DNA of 64,000 nucleotides from Azolla pinnata. Taxonomy: Eukaryota; Streptophyta; Polypodiopsida; Salviniales; Salviniaceae. Location of the stretch: positions 32,090 through 96,089 of the forward strand of contig JBBBWG010006780.1 of NCBI GenBank assembly GCA_037176905.1. Reading direction: 5' to 3'. Under the pieces are notes generated by a model that saw nothing but the letters and a program-made list of their open reading frames with translations, had not been told where the DNA came from and searched no databases. Position numbers and translations under genes: made by a program. The first letter of the stretch is position 1. Every line of letters starts with the position of its first letter. Shown piece by piece: positions 45,214 to 55,675 of the stretch.

Positions 45214-46493
45214 TTGTAGGCGTTAAAATGTAACTGATAAATTTGTTAGGTGTGTTTTTTGGTAATTCTCTCGTAGATAAAAAAAACAAAACTTCTGATG
45301 CAATAAACAAATTCCACCAAAATAGTTATTCAATCGTTGTTAATTTCAGCAAGCGTTTTGCGACATCTATGCGCATGCGGAGCTCGTCATCGATACGAAT
45401 GAAATGGTTTTATAAACGTGGAATGACAACTCTTCATTGATGTCGTGATGATCATGTGGGCATGGTATGTATACATACCCCATGAGAGAAAGAAATTACC
45501 TAGTATGAATCTATGCGCACCTGATCGTCTGTCATGCGGTTGCATACTACGAGGAAGAAATTTGCAACCACAGTCTGGCAATGTTTGCATAAGATGAAAT
45601 GAATGTGTTACACGAGATCTGTAAAAAGCTAAACGGTAATCGGAAACATCGTCATCCAATGTCCGTCAACGAGGGGAAATCAAGGAAAATCTCTTAATCA
45701 CATCATCAGTTGCACAAGCACAATGCATGCTCACATCGAACGTTCAGACGTTTGCACAACTTTACATTAATCCTCATGCTCATCATTGCCACTACACGAT
45801 ACTACTCTGGAAAGGAAGAGGAACTCGATATATGTTATCTGAGCACCATCAATCCGAGGATTACTGTGTGAGACTCTGCTAAGTTCCTGCTTGTGATGGA
45901 TAGATACCAGAGCAATTCTGCCAATGACCAATGTACCTAGGAACCAACATTCTTTACTTGTTCTGACTGTTTCTATTGAGATGCTCTAGATAGAACCATC
46001 AAGCAAACATAGTTATTGTTGCTGAATCTCACCACTTGGCTCGATTGTAGCTTCTATTGCATCATATACACATTCATTTGGGATCTTAACCGGCTTTTAT
46101 TCAGGATTTGTTTGGAATGTGCCCTTTGTCTGCTACGCTCGTGGAATCCCTACGAATGGATGACCTGTTACAAGCGCAAACCATAATGCGCAGGAATCTA
46201 TCATCTTACCTTGCTATCGGAAGATCTCCAACAAAGATGGGAAAAACACATGATTGTATTACAAGCTTATGTTCCAAAGCAAGTTCCAGAGAATGATTTA
46301 CAATGTATACAATTTGTGTACCATCTAGCCTTCCAGGAATTTCTCTCTAAAAAAATGTATATAACCTCCGGAATATTTGATTCACTTGATTAAATCTACA
46401 ATATGGTTGTATGAGCTTTACACCTCCTACCTTGAAGGTCCAGTATGTACTACTAAGGGTGTCGGGAAGCGAATACGCCCCATGCAATTCAAG

Positions 46494-49400
46494 CTACCAA
46501 GAATGTGCCCTCCGCAGCACTGCAATTTTCGATTCACTTGTTTTCGACCCTGACGAGCCAGAGATCGAGGCCTGAAATAGAGATTCAAAGCGCAATATTA
46601 GAATAAAAAATATCTCAGGATCGTCGTACGAATTCTGCTTGTCTATGCAACTCAAGCAATCAGGAATCACATGTTTGAACAACTACATGCATATATGAGC
46701 CTGAATGCATGAATGTACACATATATGTGTGGGTATGTATTTTTTCTATACCGTTTCAAAGACCATGGCTGCATCAAGGAGATCAGATCATGGAATTTGA
46801 ACATAATAAACAACTCTGGTTGCTCAAGGTGAATGAATCATTCACCTCAAATCAAGCATGGAGCACATTAGATCGCATCCAAAACCCAACACGCAGAACT
46901 GCACATGGAGAATTCGAAGAAGCGATTCGAATTTCCCCAATCTAAGCACAGCGCTTTCCAAATTCAGACATCTTTCCTTGTCTCAACAATGATCAGATTA
47001 CGTTTCAAGCATTGACCATGCTTTCTACGGTAGTACTGTCGCAAAAGACGGTAGTAAGGAAAGAGCCATGTTCCAGCACACACACATCAATATAATATAA
47101 ACTGACACCGACATGCATAATCTGCCTGAAGGGATTAGTAAGCAGCACAAATGCACACCGACTTTGTATCCCCTCAACGAGATTTTACAAGACAATGATG
47201 CCTTCATGCAGAAGTATGTAGTTATGTAGCAAAAAAAAAACACACCGAATTAGTTTTGCCCCAACCAGATTTTACAAGAGAATGATGCCTTCATGCAGAA
47301 GTATGTAGCAAAAAAAAACACACGGAATTAGTTTTCCCCCAATCAGATTTTACAAGACAATGATGCCTTCATGCAGAAGTATGTAGCAAAAAAAACACAC
47401 TGAATTAGTTTTGCCCCAACCAGATTTTACAAGAGAATGATGCCTTCATGCGGAAGTATATAGCAAAAAAAACACACACCGTATTAGTTTTGCCCCAACC
47501 AGATTTTACACGAGAATGATGCCTTCATGCAGAAGTATGTAGCAAAAAAAACACACAGAATTAGTTTTCCCCCAATCAGATTTTACACGACAATGATGCC
47601 TTCATGCAGAAGTATGTAGCAAAAAAAAACAACCGGAATTAGTTTTGCCCCAACCAGATTTTACATGAGAATGATGCCTTCATGCAGAAGTATGTAGCAA
47701 GAAAAACACATCGAATTAGTTTTCCCCCAACCAGATTTTACAAGACAATGATGCCTTCATGCAGAAGTATGTAGCAAAAAAAACACACCGAATTAGTTTT
47801 CCCCCAACCAGATTTTACAAGAGAATGATGCCTTCATGCAGAAGTATGTAGCAAAAAAAACACATCGAATTAGTTTTCCCACAACCAGATTTTACAAGAC
47901 AATGATCCAAACAGAATCAATCCCCAAGTAGGCACTACATATTTCTTCTCCATTCAGTTCTACATGAATGGAAGAAATTCAATATACCACACATCTTTCA
48001 ACCGGAGAGTGAATTTAGAATGATGGAAATGTGGCACGTAGATCGACAGAGATCACAAGACTTTAATTAATTAGATCTGCCTACCTGTTCCTGCCGAAGT
48101 CTTGCATTCTCCTCCTTCAACTGTGCTACCTCAGCTTCTAGCTCGGAAGTGTAAGCCTGAGATCAACGAATTTGTTTTAGGCATCTGACAGAAGAAAACT
48201 TTGTATTGTCTTGCGGAATTCTAGAAGCAATGCCTTTAGAATAGCAACAAATTTGAACAGTTCTTGTAAAGATTAGGGTTACCACAAAACCTACGCAAGA
48301 AACGGCAGCAGCAGCAGCAGAAGAAGAAGAAGAAGAAGAAGAAGAAGATGATGATGATGATGATGAACAGCTAGAAAAAGAACAGGAACAAAATGCTGTT
48401 ACTGCTTCTGCTGCTGCTGCTGCTGATGATGATGATGATGATATGATTAATGAGGCCAACCTGTTTTTTAGCTCTGGATCTTGCAGCAGATTCTCTGTTC
48501 TTTATCATCCGCCGTTGCCTTCTCTCCACTGTCTGCTCCATTACAGACTCATTTGCTGTACGTTTTCTTCCATGCATCGACGGATGGTTGAGCTCAGAAA
48601 TAGCAGAAGGTGAAACGCCTAGGGCAGGAAGATCCATCTGAGATAGCACGCCCTGAAAGAGACCGATTCGATCACCGAAACTTGCACGAAGATCAGCATC
48701 GATGCTTTCGTACATACTCGCCCCTCCTCCGAGAACGCTGCGGGAAGGGGGAAGAATCATCTCACTCTTTGCTGCTATTTGCTGCATTCTTCTCCGCATC
48801 TGCGCTGGTGCGCACCGATCTGCAAAGCTCAACCAATCTGACTGACCGTATTGAGGAGCTATGCTCTCCATTGCCGAAGCAGAAAGAGCGGCAATTCCAC
48901 GATCTGTACTGCTTCCGATAGGTGCATTATACATCTCTAATCCTGCTGCATTTGCATCAGAAAGAAGAGCCTGGGAAGCTAACACATCAGTAGCACCCAT
49001 CCCATCGATCTCTCGGCAGATTCCTGCGCTTCTCATGATATCTTCTAATGTTACTTCCCCATCTCCATCTTCTGCTTTAGCTAGTTGCTGCATCATATCG
49101 GTCTCTAGTATTCTGGGTTGCAGAAGCTGATCGTGCCTTAGAATGTTATCAGCAGAATCGATCAAATCAGTTGCTGTCGTACTGTTGTTCCTCCATCTAT
49201 GATCTCCAGTATCATCATCGTTGTCATCGTAATCGTCATCATCATCATCATCTTCTTCTTCCGTAGCTCCTGAATTCAGCAAAAGGCTCATCGACTCGGG
49301 CTTCTGTGCTGGTGATTCCAGAGATACCAACGTCTGATGGTCATCAGACGTCCATATGTTCTTGACGAAATCATCCATGCTCGCATTGAGACCGGGCTTC

Positions 49401-49737
49401 TTCTCTGAATCGATCATCTCCGTGTTAAGGTCGACCGTCTTTGAGGTCGGATCGATCTCCTGCTTGCTTGGATCGAGCATATCCTTCGGCGGATCGAGCA
49501 CAGTGGCAGTATTCATCAGGTTTTCTCGATCTTCGAGTAAAATGGGTTGCTGGATGGGCGGCTCCGAATCATTGAGCTCAGATGACGGCACCATGTTCTG
49601 CAAAACGGAGAGCAAGGCGACGGCGGCAAAGAAAACCCGCACTCGTTCGAGTATATTGGATGCTTCCGATGAAATGGAAACGGACATGGACGTGAGATGA
49701 ATTCAACGGCGATGGAGCTTACCTGAATCTGGCGCAT
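46494..49737 (-). CDS. Group A bZIP transcription factor (ABF/AREB/ABI5-like), 4 exons
   Basis: DNA-binding regulator of the ABA-response bZIP group, expected to bind ABRE/ACGT elements as a dimer. Exons on the minus strand: 49737-49723, 49597-48461, 48156-48085, 46571-46494, giving 433 aa. The start follows an in-frame TAG directly; Met7 is an alternative. Motifs: SMDDFVKNIWTSDD (group A C1-like), an Asp run, EVTLEDIMRSAGI (C3-like), VERRQRRMIKNRESAARSRAKKQ (basic region with N-x7-R), AYTSELEAEVAQLKEENARLRQEQ (zipper), and the C-terminal AVLRRAHSW, like the group A LRRTxSGPW end. The clear C2 kinase-site motif is missing and the tail is short. The last exon is joined across a 1.5-kb minisatellite intron and is less certain; a small missed exon is possible. 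Confidence 0.88.
47175..47905. repeat. 77-79 bp minisatellite, about nine copies, in bZIP intron 3
   Basis: The word ATGATGCCTTCATGCAGAAG recurs at about 47195, 47282, 47360, 47437, 47516, 47593, 47671, 47748 and 47825, a spacing of 77-79 bp (87 for the first). Each unit also holds AGATTTTACA(A/C)GA, GTATGTAGC, an A run, ACACACCGAATTAGTTTT and CCCCAACC. A partial tenth copy ends near 47905. Copies vary by a C/G switch in GACAATG versus GAGAATG. Confidence 0.96.
48308..48443. repeat. Trinucleotide microsatellites in bZIP intron 2
   Basis: CAG/GAA/GAT triplets at 48308-48365, and CTG then GAT triplets at 48403-48443, begin 18 bp inside the donor of intron 2. Read from the bZIP exon they extend the open frame by about 30 codons, giving VGLINH followed by Ile and Ser runs. 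Confidence 0.9.
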
Positions 49738-50004
49738 CTACGAGAAGAATCGGAAGATTTGCAGGAGCATGCAGCAGAGAAGGTGGGAGGCGAGACGGGC
49801 AAATCGATCATGCGGCGGAGCAGCATCAACCGTTGCGAGAAGGCGAATCCGCAGCGACGCCGACCGCTGCGACGCCGAGGAAGGGGAGGCGAAAGGAGAG
49901 AGGATGCGTGCGGCGAAGGAAACGAAGAGGAAGAAGGAGGGGAGGAGGCCTTGAAGGCTTTCGTCGCACACCATCGCCGATCAGACGAAGGGAAGAAGAA
50001 GACG

Positions 50005-50022
50005 ACGACGACGACGAAGAAG

Positions 50023-50052
<30 letters not shown>
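50005..50052. repeat. (GAC)n/(GAA)n microsatellite upstream of bZIP
   Basis: GACGACGAC followed by a long GAA run lies about 270-320 bp upstream of the bZIP start. On the bZIP strand it is a TTC pyrimidine tract, probably promoter or 5' UTR. Confidence 0.88.
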
Positions 50053-50053
<1 letters not shown>

Positions 50054-50099
50054 CTCGGAGAGATGGCAAAGAAGCTTCCCTAAAACTCAAGTGTAACTT

Positions 50100-51280
50100 A
50101 AGACAAAGGTTTAGGGTTTTAGGGATCAGGGTTTTAGGGTTTTTGGGATTAGGGTTTTAGGGATTAGGGTTTTAGGGTTTTCGGGATTAGGGTTTTCGGG
50201 ATTAGGGTTTTCGGGATTAGGGTTTTCAGGATTAGGGTTTTCAGGATTAGGAGTTTTAGGGTTTTAGGCTTTTAGGCTTTTAGGCTTTTTAAGTTTTAGG
50301 GTTTTAGGTTTTTTGGCTTTTAGGGTTTTAGGCTTTTTGGCTTTTAGGGTTTTAGGGTTTTAGGCTTTTTGGGTTTTAGGGTTTTAGGCTTTTTGGCTTT
50401 TTGGGTTGTAGGGTTTTTGGGTTTTTGGGTTTTAGGTTTTTTGGGTTTTAGTGTTTTTATTCAGGGATTAAGGGTTTCAGAGCTTCAGTGTTTTAGAGTT
50501 TTGGGTTGTGGTGTATTAGGGTTTTAGTGATTTAGGGTTTTGGGTTCCAGCGTTTTAGGGTTTTCGGGATTAGGGTTTTAGGGTTGTAGGGTTGTAGGGT
50601 TTTAGTGTTTAAGATTTAAGGGTTTCAAAGTTCCAGTGTTTTAGAGTTTTGGGTTTCGGTGTTTTAGGGTTTTAGAGTTTTGGGTTTTAGTGAGTTAGGG
50701 TTTTGGATTTCAGGGTTTTAGGGTTTTGGGGATTAAGGTTTAAGGGTTTTAGATAGTTTTAAGGTTTTAGGTTTCTAGGTTTTAGTGTTCAGGGATTTTA
50801 GGGTTTTAGGTTTTCCTGGTTTTAGTGTTTAGGGTTTAAGGGTTTCATAGTTCCAGTGTTTTAGAGTTTTGGGTTTTAGTGATTTATGGTTTTAGGGTTT
50901 TCGGGATCAGGGTTTTAAAGTTTTAGGGATTTCGGGGTTTTGGTTTTAGGGTTTCAGATAGTTTTAGGATTTTAAGTTTTTCGGGTTTTAGTGTTTAGGG
51001 TTTAAGGGTTTCAGAGTTCCAATGTTTTAGAGTTTTGGGTTTCACTGTTTTAGAGTTTTGGTTTTTTGCGATTTAGGGTTTAGGTTTTGTACAGCTTGCA
51101 ACACAGGTAACAATGATCGATGAAACCTCGGCCTTTAACTACTTCTCTCCTCTCTAATACTTAACTGTTGTAACTTAAGACAAAACTTTAGGGTTTTCGG
51201 GTTTTAGGGTTTCAGGGTTTTACAGTTTTGGGTGTCAGTATTTTAGGGTTTAGGGTTCTAGGGTTTTGGGGTTTGTAAAG
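50100..51280. repeat. Telomere-like minisatellite, TTTTAGGG/TTTTCGGGATTAGGG words
   Basis: More than 1 kb of TTAGGGTTTT variants with substitutions (TTAGGC, TTTTGGG, TCGGGATTAGGG), grading from ordered at 50100-50280 to degraded by 51080. A second short block at 51185-51275 begins with the same border word GTAACTTAAGACAAA found at 50092, and both blocks end near a GCAACACAG(G/T)TAACA segment. The whole module may therefore have been duplicated. Confidence 0.92.
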
Positions 51281-51895
51281 CTCTGCAACACAGTTAACAC
51301 AATCAATTGACCGAATGAATGACTCACCCTCGACTCAAAGTGTGCAAGCCCAAGGTAACGAAACTTAGGTCTGATGAAATGCAATCCAAACTTGCAGTAC
51401 GAATAAGTTTTTGCTGTTCCATCGTGTTCAATTCAGCTTCGGATTGTTAATGTATCGGTTTGTATTATATGGTTCAAGGCTTGAGGTAGTCCGATCTGGA
51501 AGCTTGAGCAATTTCATGATCAAGCAATTTCCGTTAGTATAACGCTAATTAAATTGATTCGTAATCACTTCCCACTGATTTATCCTGATCGACTACCTTA
51601 CTGTATTCTTTTACTAAAAGTTAGTGATTTCAGAGCCTAAGTAATGGGATTAACACGTTAATTCGGTATTAATAAAGTAATTTAGCGTCACTCAATTAGT
51701 TCTGGTGTTTATCAATCGATTGTGCGTTATTTGTAATTCTAATTTTGGTAGGCAATCAAATGTAATTTTTACATTTTAGTTAGCGGTTGACAGCTTCTTC
51801 AGGCGAGCCGAGCTGAAGAAGCTGGTCGAATAATAATGGACGTATTCGCACTACTCTTGGTCTACTTGCTTTGACTGTCTTTGGTATCTTTGCTT

Positions 51896-51926
<31 letters not shown>
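51896..51926. repeat. (TC)n microsatellite
   Basis: Fifteen or so TC dinucleotides. Confidence 0.95.
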
Positions 51927-51931
<5 letters not shown>

Positions 51932-51969
51932 GCTACCAGAATCAATCGAGGGTTTAGATTTGCGCGTAT

Positions 51970-52171
51970 CAGAGCATGCCGCGAAATGTATGCACCTCAT
52001 GCGATATTGTTCGATTGTCTCGGTGGAGAACCAGGATAGGCGAGCGTCGAGTAACATGTCAACCGCATTATACCAAACATCGAAAGGTGCGAAGGAAGAT
52101 CGATTAATAATGATGCGAGATCCGAGACCAAGTCTAAACCCCATTAAGAATCTGGTAACATGATCAATCAA
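51970..52171 (-). pseudogene. Possible retrotransposon gag fragment
   Basis: A minus-strand frame reads HVTRFLMGFRLGLGSR... then WYNAVDMLLDARLSW and EQYRMRCIHFA. The layout (R-F-L-x-G-L plus a following V-x-x-A stretch) resembles the gag segment of plant LTR retrotransposons. It is short and has no zinc knuckle, protease or LTR nearby. Resemblance only. Confidence 0.25.
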
Positions 52172-52606
52172 GAAGAACCCATTACAGATAAGATAAGATG
52201 CAAAGAATCAAGGGGCACCACTAGTGGGAAAAACAAAAAAAAAACAAACTAAAGGAATGGACTAGGTGTTAGTGGCTCACTACCCGCGAGTGCACAACTC
52301 AAACCGAGCCTTTTTTTTTTCTCGCTTTTCTCTCTCGTTCCAGATACTGGGCACGGGCAGATGCGCCCGTGGTTCGATCCGATCGATCCGTAAGGTATCA
52401 TTAACCCTAAAAGGCCCTGAAAAACCCTAAACGTGTCCCGGGAAGCGATCGATCGATCAATCGATCGCATGGGAAGAAACCCAATCTGGCAACTTCCGAT
52501 GAGAGGCCCTAGTAAAGAAGAAGAAGAAGAAGTTTACGATCTGACCCGCAACTTCAAAACCCCATTCATTTCTGGTAACTGCGGCGCTCCCGATTCCTGT
52601 CAAGCC

Positions 52607-52790
52607 AGTTCAGGGTTTATTACAGTTTAGGGTTTGTTACAGTTTAGGGTTTATTACAGTTTAGGGTTTGTTACAGTTTAGGGTTTGTTATAGTTTAGGG
52701 TTTATTACAGTTTAGGGTTTGTTACAGTTTAGGGTTTGTTACAGTTTAGGGTTTATTACAGTTTAGGGTTTATTATTGTGTAGGATTTAG
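52607..52790. repeat. 19-bp tandem repeat TTACAGTTTAGGGTTTRTT
   Basis: About nine to ten near-perfect copies of a 19-20 bp unit, each with one TTTAGGG telomere word and the spacer TT(A/G)TTACAG. The regular R (G or A) variation alternates between copies. Confidence 0.95.
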
Positions 52791-52867
52791 CCTCGCCCCT
52801 CTTCATCTGGCGAAATAGTCATAAATGCGTTGTTGGTGGGATTCGAACCGTGGGCTGGTCCCCTCGA

Positions 52868-52990
52868 GAGATTAAGGGCTAAATTGTGTAATTAAGTGCC
52901 AACTTTTGTAATTAAGGGCTAAGTTGTGTAATTAAGGGCTAACTTGCGTAATTAAGGGCTAAATTTGTAATTAAGGGAAACGTATTAGGC
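52868..52990. repeat. GTAATTAAGGGCTAA tandem repeat
   Basis: Six or seven copies of a ~20 bp unit AATTAAGGGCTAA(A/C)TT(G/T)TGT follow the 19-bp array directly. Confidence 0.88.
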
Positions 52991-53174
52991 CATTATTGTA
53001 ATTAGGAGGAACATTCCCCGTTTCATTTCATTTGTGTTCTTCGTTTATTAAATTTGTTCTTTGGAAAGCTCTCTTTAAATGTGGCGGGATCTCGCGAAGA
53101 AGACGGCGAAGAAGAAGAAGACGACGACGACGACGACGAAGTAGCAGAAGAAGAAACGCAGCAGACGAGCTATG

Positions 53175-53196
53175 GAGCTCGATACTTCGGAATGAG

Positions 53197-53250
<54 letters not shown>

Positions 53251-54080
53251 GAGCTCTCTTTCTCTCTCTCTCTTTCTGTTTCTTGCGTATCTATGGATGT
53301 ATCATGTATATGTATCTCTTACATTCTCATCCGTTAGGGTTTGGGAAGGTCCTCGCTATCCGCATCTCTCTCTCTCTCTCTCTATGTGGATGCTAAGAAC
53401 TTCTCATTTTTTATTCCGATGAGGTTCTCTCTCTTTCTGTTTCTTGCGTATCTATGGATGTATCATGTATATGTATCTCTTGCATTCTCAATCCGTTAGG
53501 GTTTGGGAAGCTCCCCGCTATCCGCATCTCTCTCCCTCTGTATGTGGATGTTAAGAGCTTCTCATTTTTTATTCCGATGAGGTTCTCTCTGTCTGTTTCT
53601 TGCGTATCTATGGATGTATCATGTATATGCATCTCTACATTCTTATCAGTTCGGGTTTGTGAGCTCCTCGCCATACGCTTTTTTACTCTCATGCTAAGAA
53701 GTTTTCATTTGTGATTCCGATGAGGTTCTCTCTCTCTCTCTCTCTCTCTTTCTGTTTCTTGCATATCTATGGATGTATCATGTATATGCATCTCTACATT
53801 CTCATCAGTTCGGGTTTGTGAAGCTCCTCGCTATACGCATCTCTCTCTCTCTATGTGGATGCTAAGAACTTCTCATTTTGCTTCCGATGAGGTTCGCTCT
53901 CTCTCTCTCTCTCTCTCACTCTCTTTCTGTTTCTTGTGTATCTATGGATGTATCATGTATATGTATCTATGGACATTCTAATCAGTTAAGGTTTGTGAAG
54001 CTCATCGCTATATGCGTACGCTCTCGCTGCCTCCCTCTCTCTCTCTATGTGGATGCTAAGAATTTCTCATTTTGATTTTG
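53175..54080. repeat. ~160 bp satellite-like array with internal (TC)n, five copies
   Basis: The word GTATCTATGGATGTATCATG recurs at about 53287, 53449, 53605, 53764 and 53938 (spacing 156-174 bp). Each unit also has a (TC)n tract, TTTCTGTTTCTTG, a GTT(A/C)GGGTTTG(G/T)GAAG segment, CGCTAT-CGCATC, GTGGATGCTAAGAACTTCTC and GATGAGGTTC. Length changes come mainly from the TC runs. Confidence 0.94.
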
Positions 54081-55675
54081 ATCCTCCCCCCTCCCTGTAT
54101 ATATATGTATGTATATGTAACGTGATCCATCGAATGGTAGGGTTTGTGAAGCTCGACCGACATCCTAGATTTGGTATATATAGATTTGGTACATTGTAAT
54201 TTAGGGTTTGTGAAGCTTACCAGTCTGCGCATCGCTTCCCTCTTTCTCTCTTTCCGTGCTCATGAATTGCTCGCACAGGTGGTTATCTTATTGAACGCAT
54301 GCTGCCGTTAACTTTGTCTGCTGCTATCTGCTCATTTCTTTTTCATTAATACGAAGCTATGGGGCCGTGGTTATGTCCATTCAACGTTTCATCTGCTCAA
54401 TCCTAGGTTCCATCTTCAGACTTTCTTCCCCGGGCGTTCTCTCTCCATCTCTCTCAGTCTGATCTTCCGATGCCTGCTTTTCCAGCCATTGATTTGGAGT
54501 CTGAGCTCATTCATATGGCAGTACGTTTGGCGGCTCCATCTCTCAATCTACCTCTCTCCCTCTCCCTCTCTCCGCCATCTTTCCTCCTCGAATGATTGCA
54601 AATTCCAAGGTTTTCTTCTTCGGTTCTTTTACTGCGAAGATGCATATGCTCCTGATCTTTCTGCAAATCGTAATACCAGCCATTCCATCGTCGTAATTTC
54701 ATGATCAACATAAGCTCTTCCGAATCTCTATATCCTAAGCTTCGTTTCCCTCCCTTCCTCCCTCCCTTCATTTCAACCCTTACTTCCTTCCAATTTTACA
54801 ATCGTTTCTGGAAATCGCTACTCTGATGATAGACCGTTCTATTCGTCCTGCTGACTGTATCACCATCTTCTTCTCTGAACCGCTTGTCAAAACATCTACT
54901 TCTCTGAACTGCTTGTCGAAAAATCTTCTTCTCTGAACCGCTTGTCGAAACATATGTACTTCACATGGTCATCAAGTGTAATTTCCGGGTACAATTTCTC
55001 GGACAATAGTACATTATGACTCTGCCTTCATTCGATATGGGCTATATCGGCCAAAGAAGAAGTCGATATATCTATCTCTCTTCCCTTTTCTGATCTATAT
55101 CTCGACTGATTTCTAATTCCTTAATTAATCTCTCTCTCTGTGTGAGTGTATACGTAAGTGTGTGTTTTAACTCTTGATAGTATACACGGAAGAATTAATG
55201 AATGGATAGAGAGGAGTTTGATATTGCAGGAACACATCGTGATAGAGAGACGCTGGATATTGCAGGAATACATATGAAAGGCTCTCCTGAATTGAATGAA
55301 CAAGAAGGAAATTCCATCAAGGAATATTCATTTGCTTTACCATTGCTTTGAGAAGGAAGATTCAGGAAATCGACTCAGAAGAGGGATTGGTTGGCGTGCC
55401 ATACACCGAGTATATGTTTCATCACATCGAATCAAGCAGAATAAGGGAGTGTTTAAGAAGAAGCTTCAATGATGTGACTCGTTGACGAAAATACTGAAAC
55501 TCGATCAAAACAAACGGAGAGAGTAGTTTCTTTCTGTTGAAGAAAATCTCAGTCAGCCATAAGTGAGGAAGAACAGAAATCTGCACTGTAGAAGAATTGC
55601 GAGTCCACTGCTTAATGCATGCATACTAAATAATCTGCTGGATTCTAAGAGCACATCAATCAAAGACAGGCGACC
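54081..55675. promoter_or_regulatory. Upstream region of the copper ATPase gene
   Basis: Pyrimidine-rich at 54230-54800, then unremarkable AT-rich sequence. A small direct repeat of ACTTCTCTGAACTGCTTGTC-type words lies at 54870-54950. No gene is supported. The promoter and leader of the HMA5-like gene must lie here, but no element is assigned. Confidence 0.5.

Noticed and set aside
38911-51280. Functional link between TELO2 and the telomere-like arrays
   Set aside because: TELO2 acts through PIKK stability, and telomere-like tracts occur all over the window. Proximity alone is no evidence.
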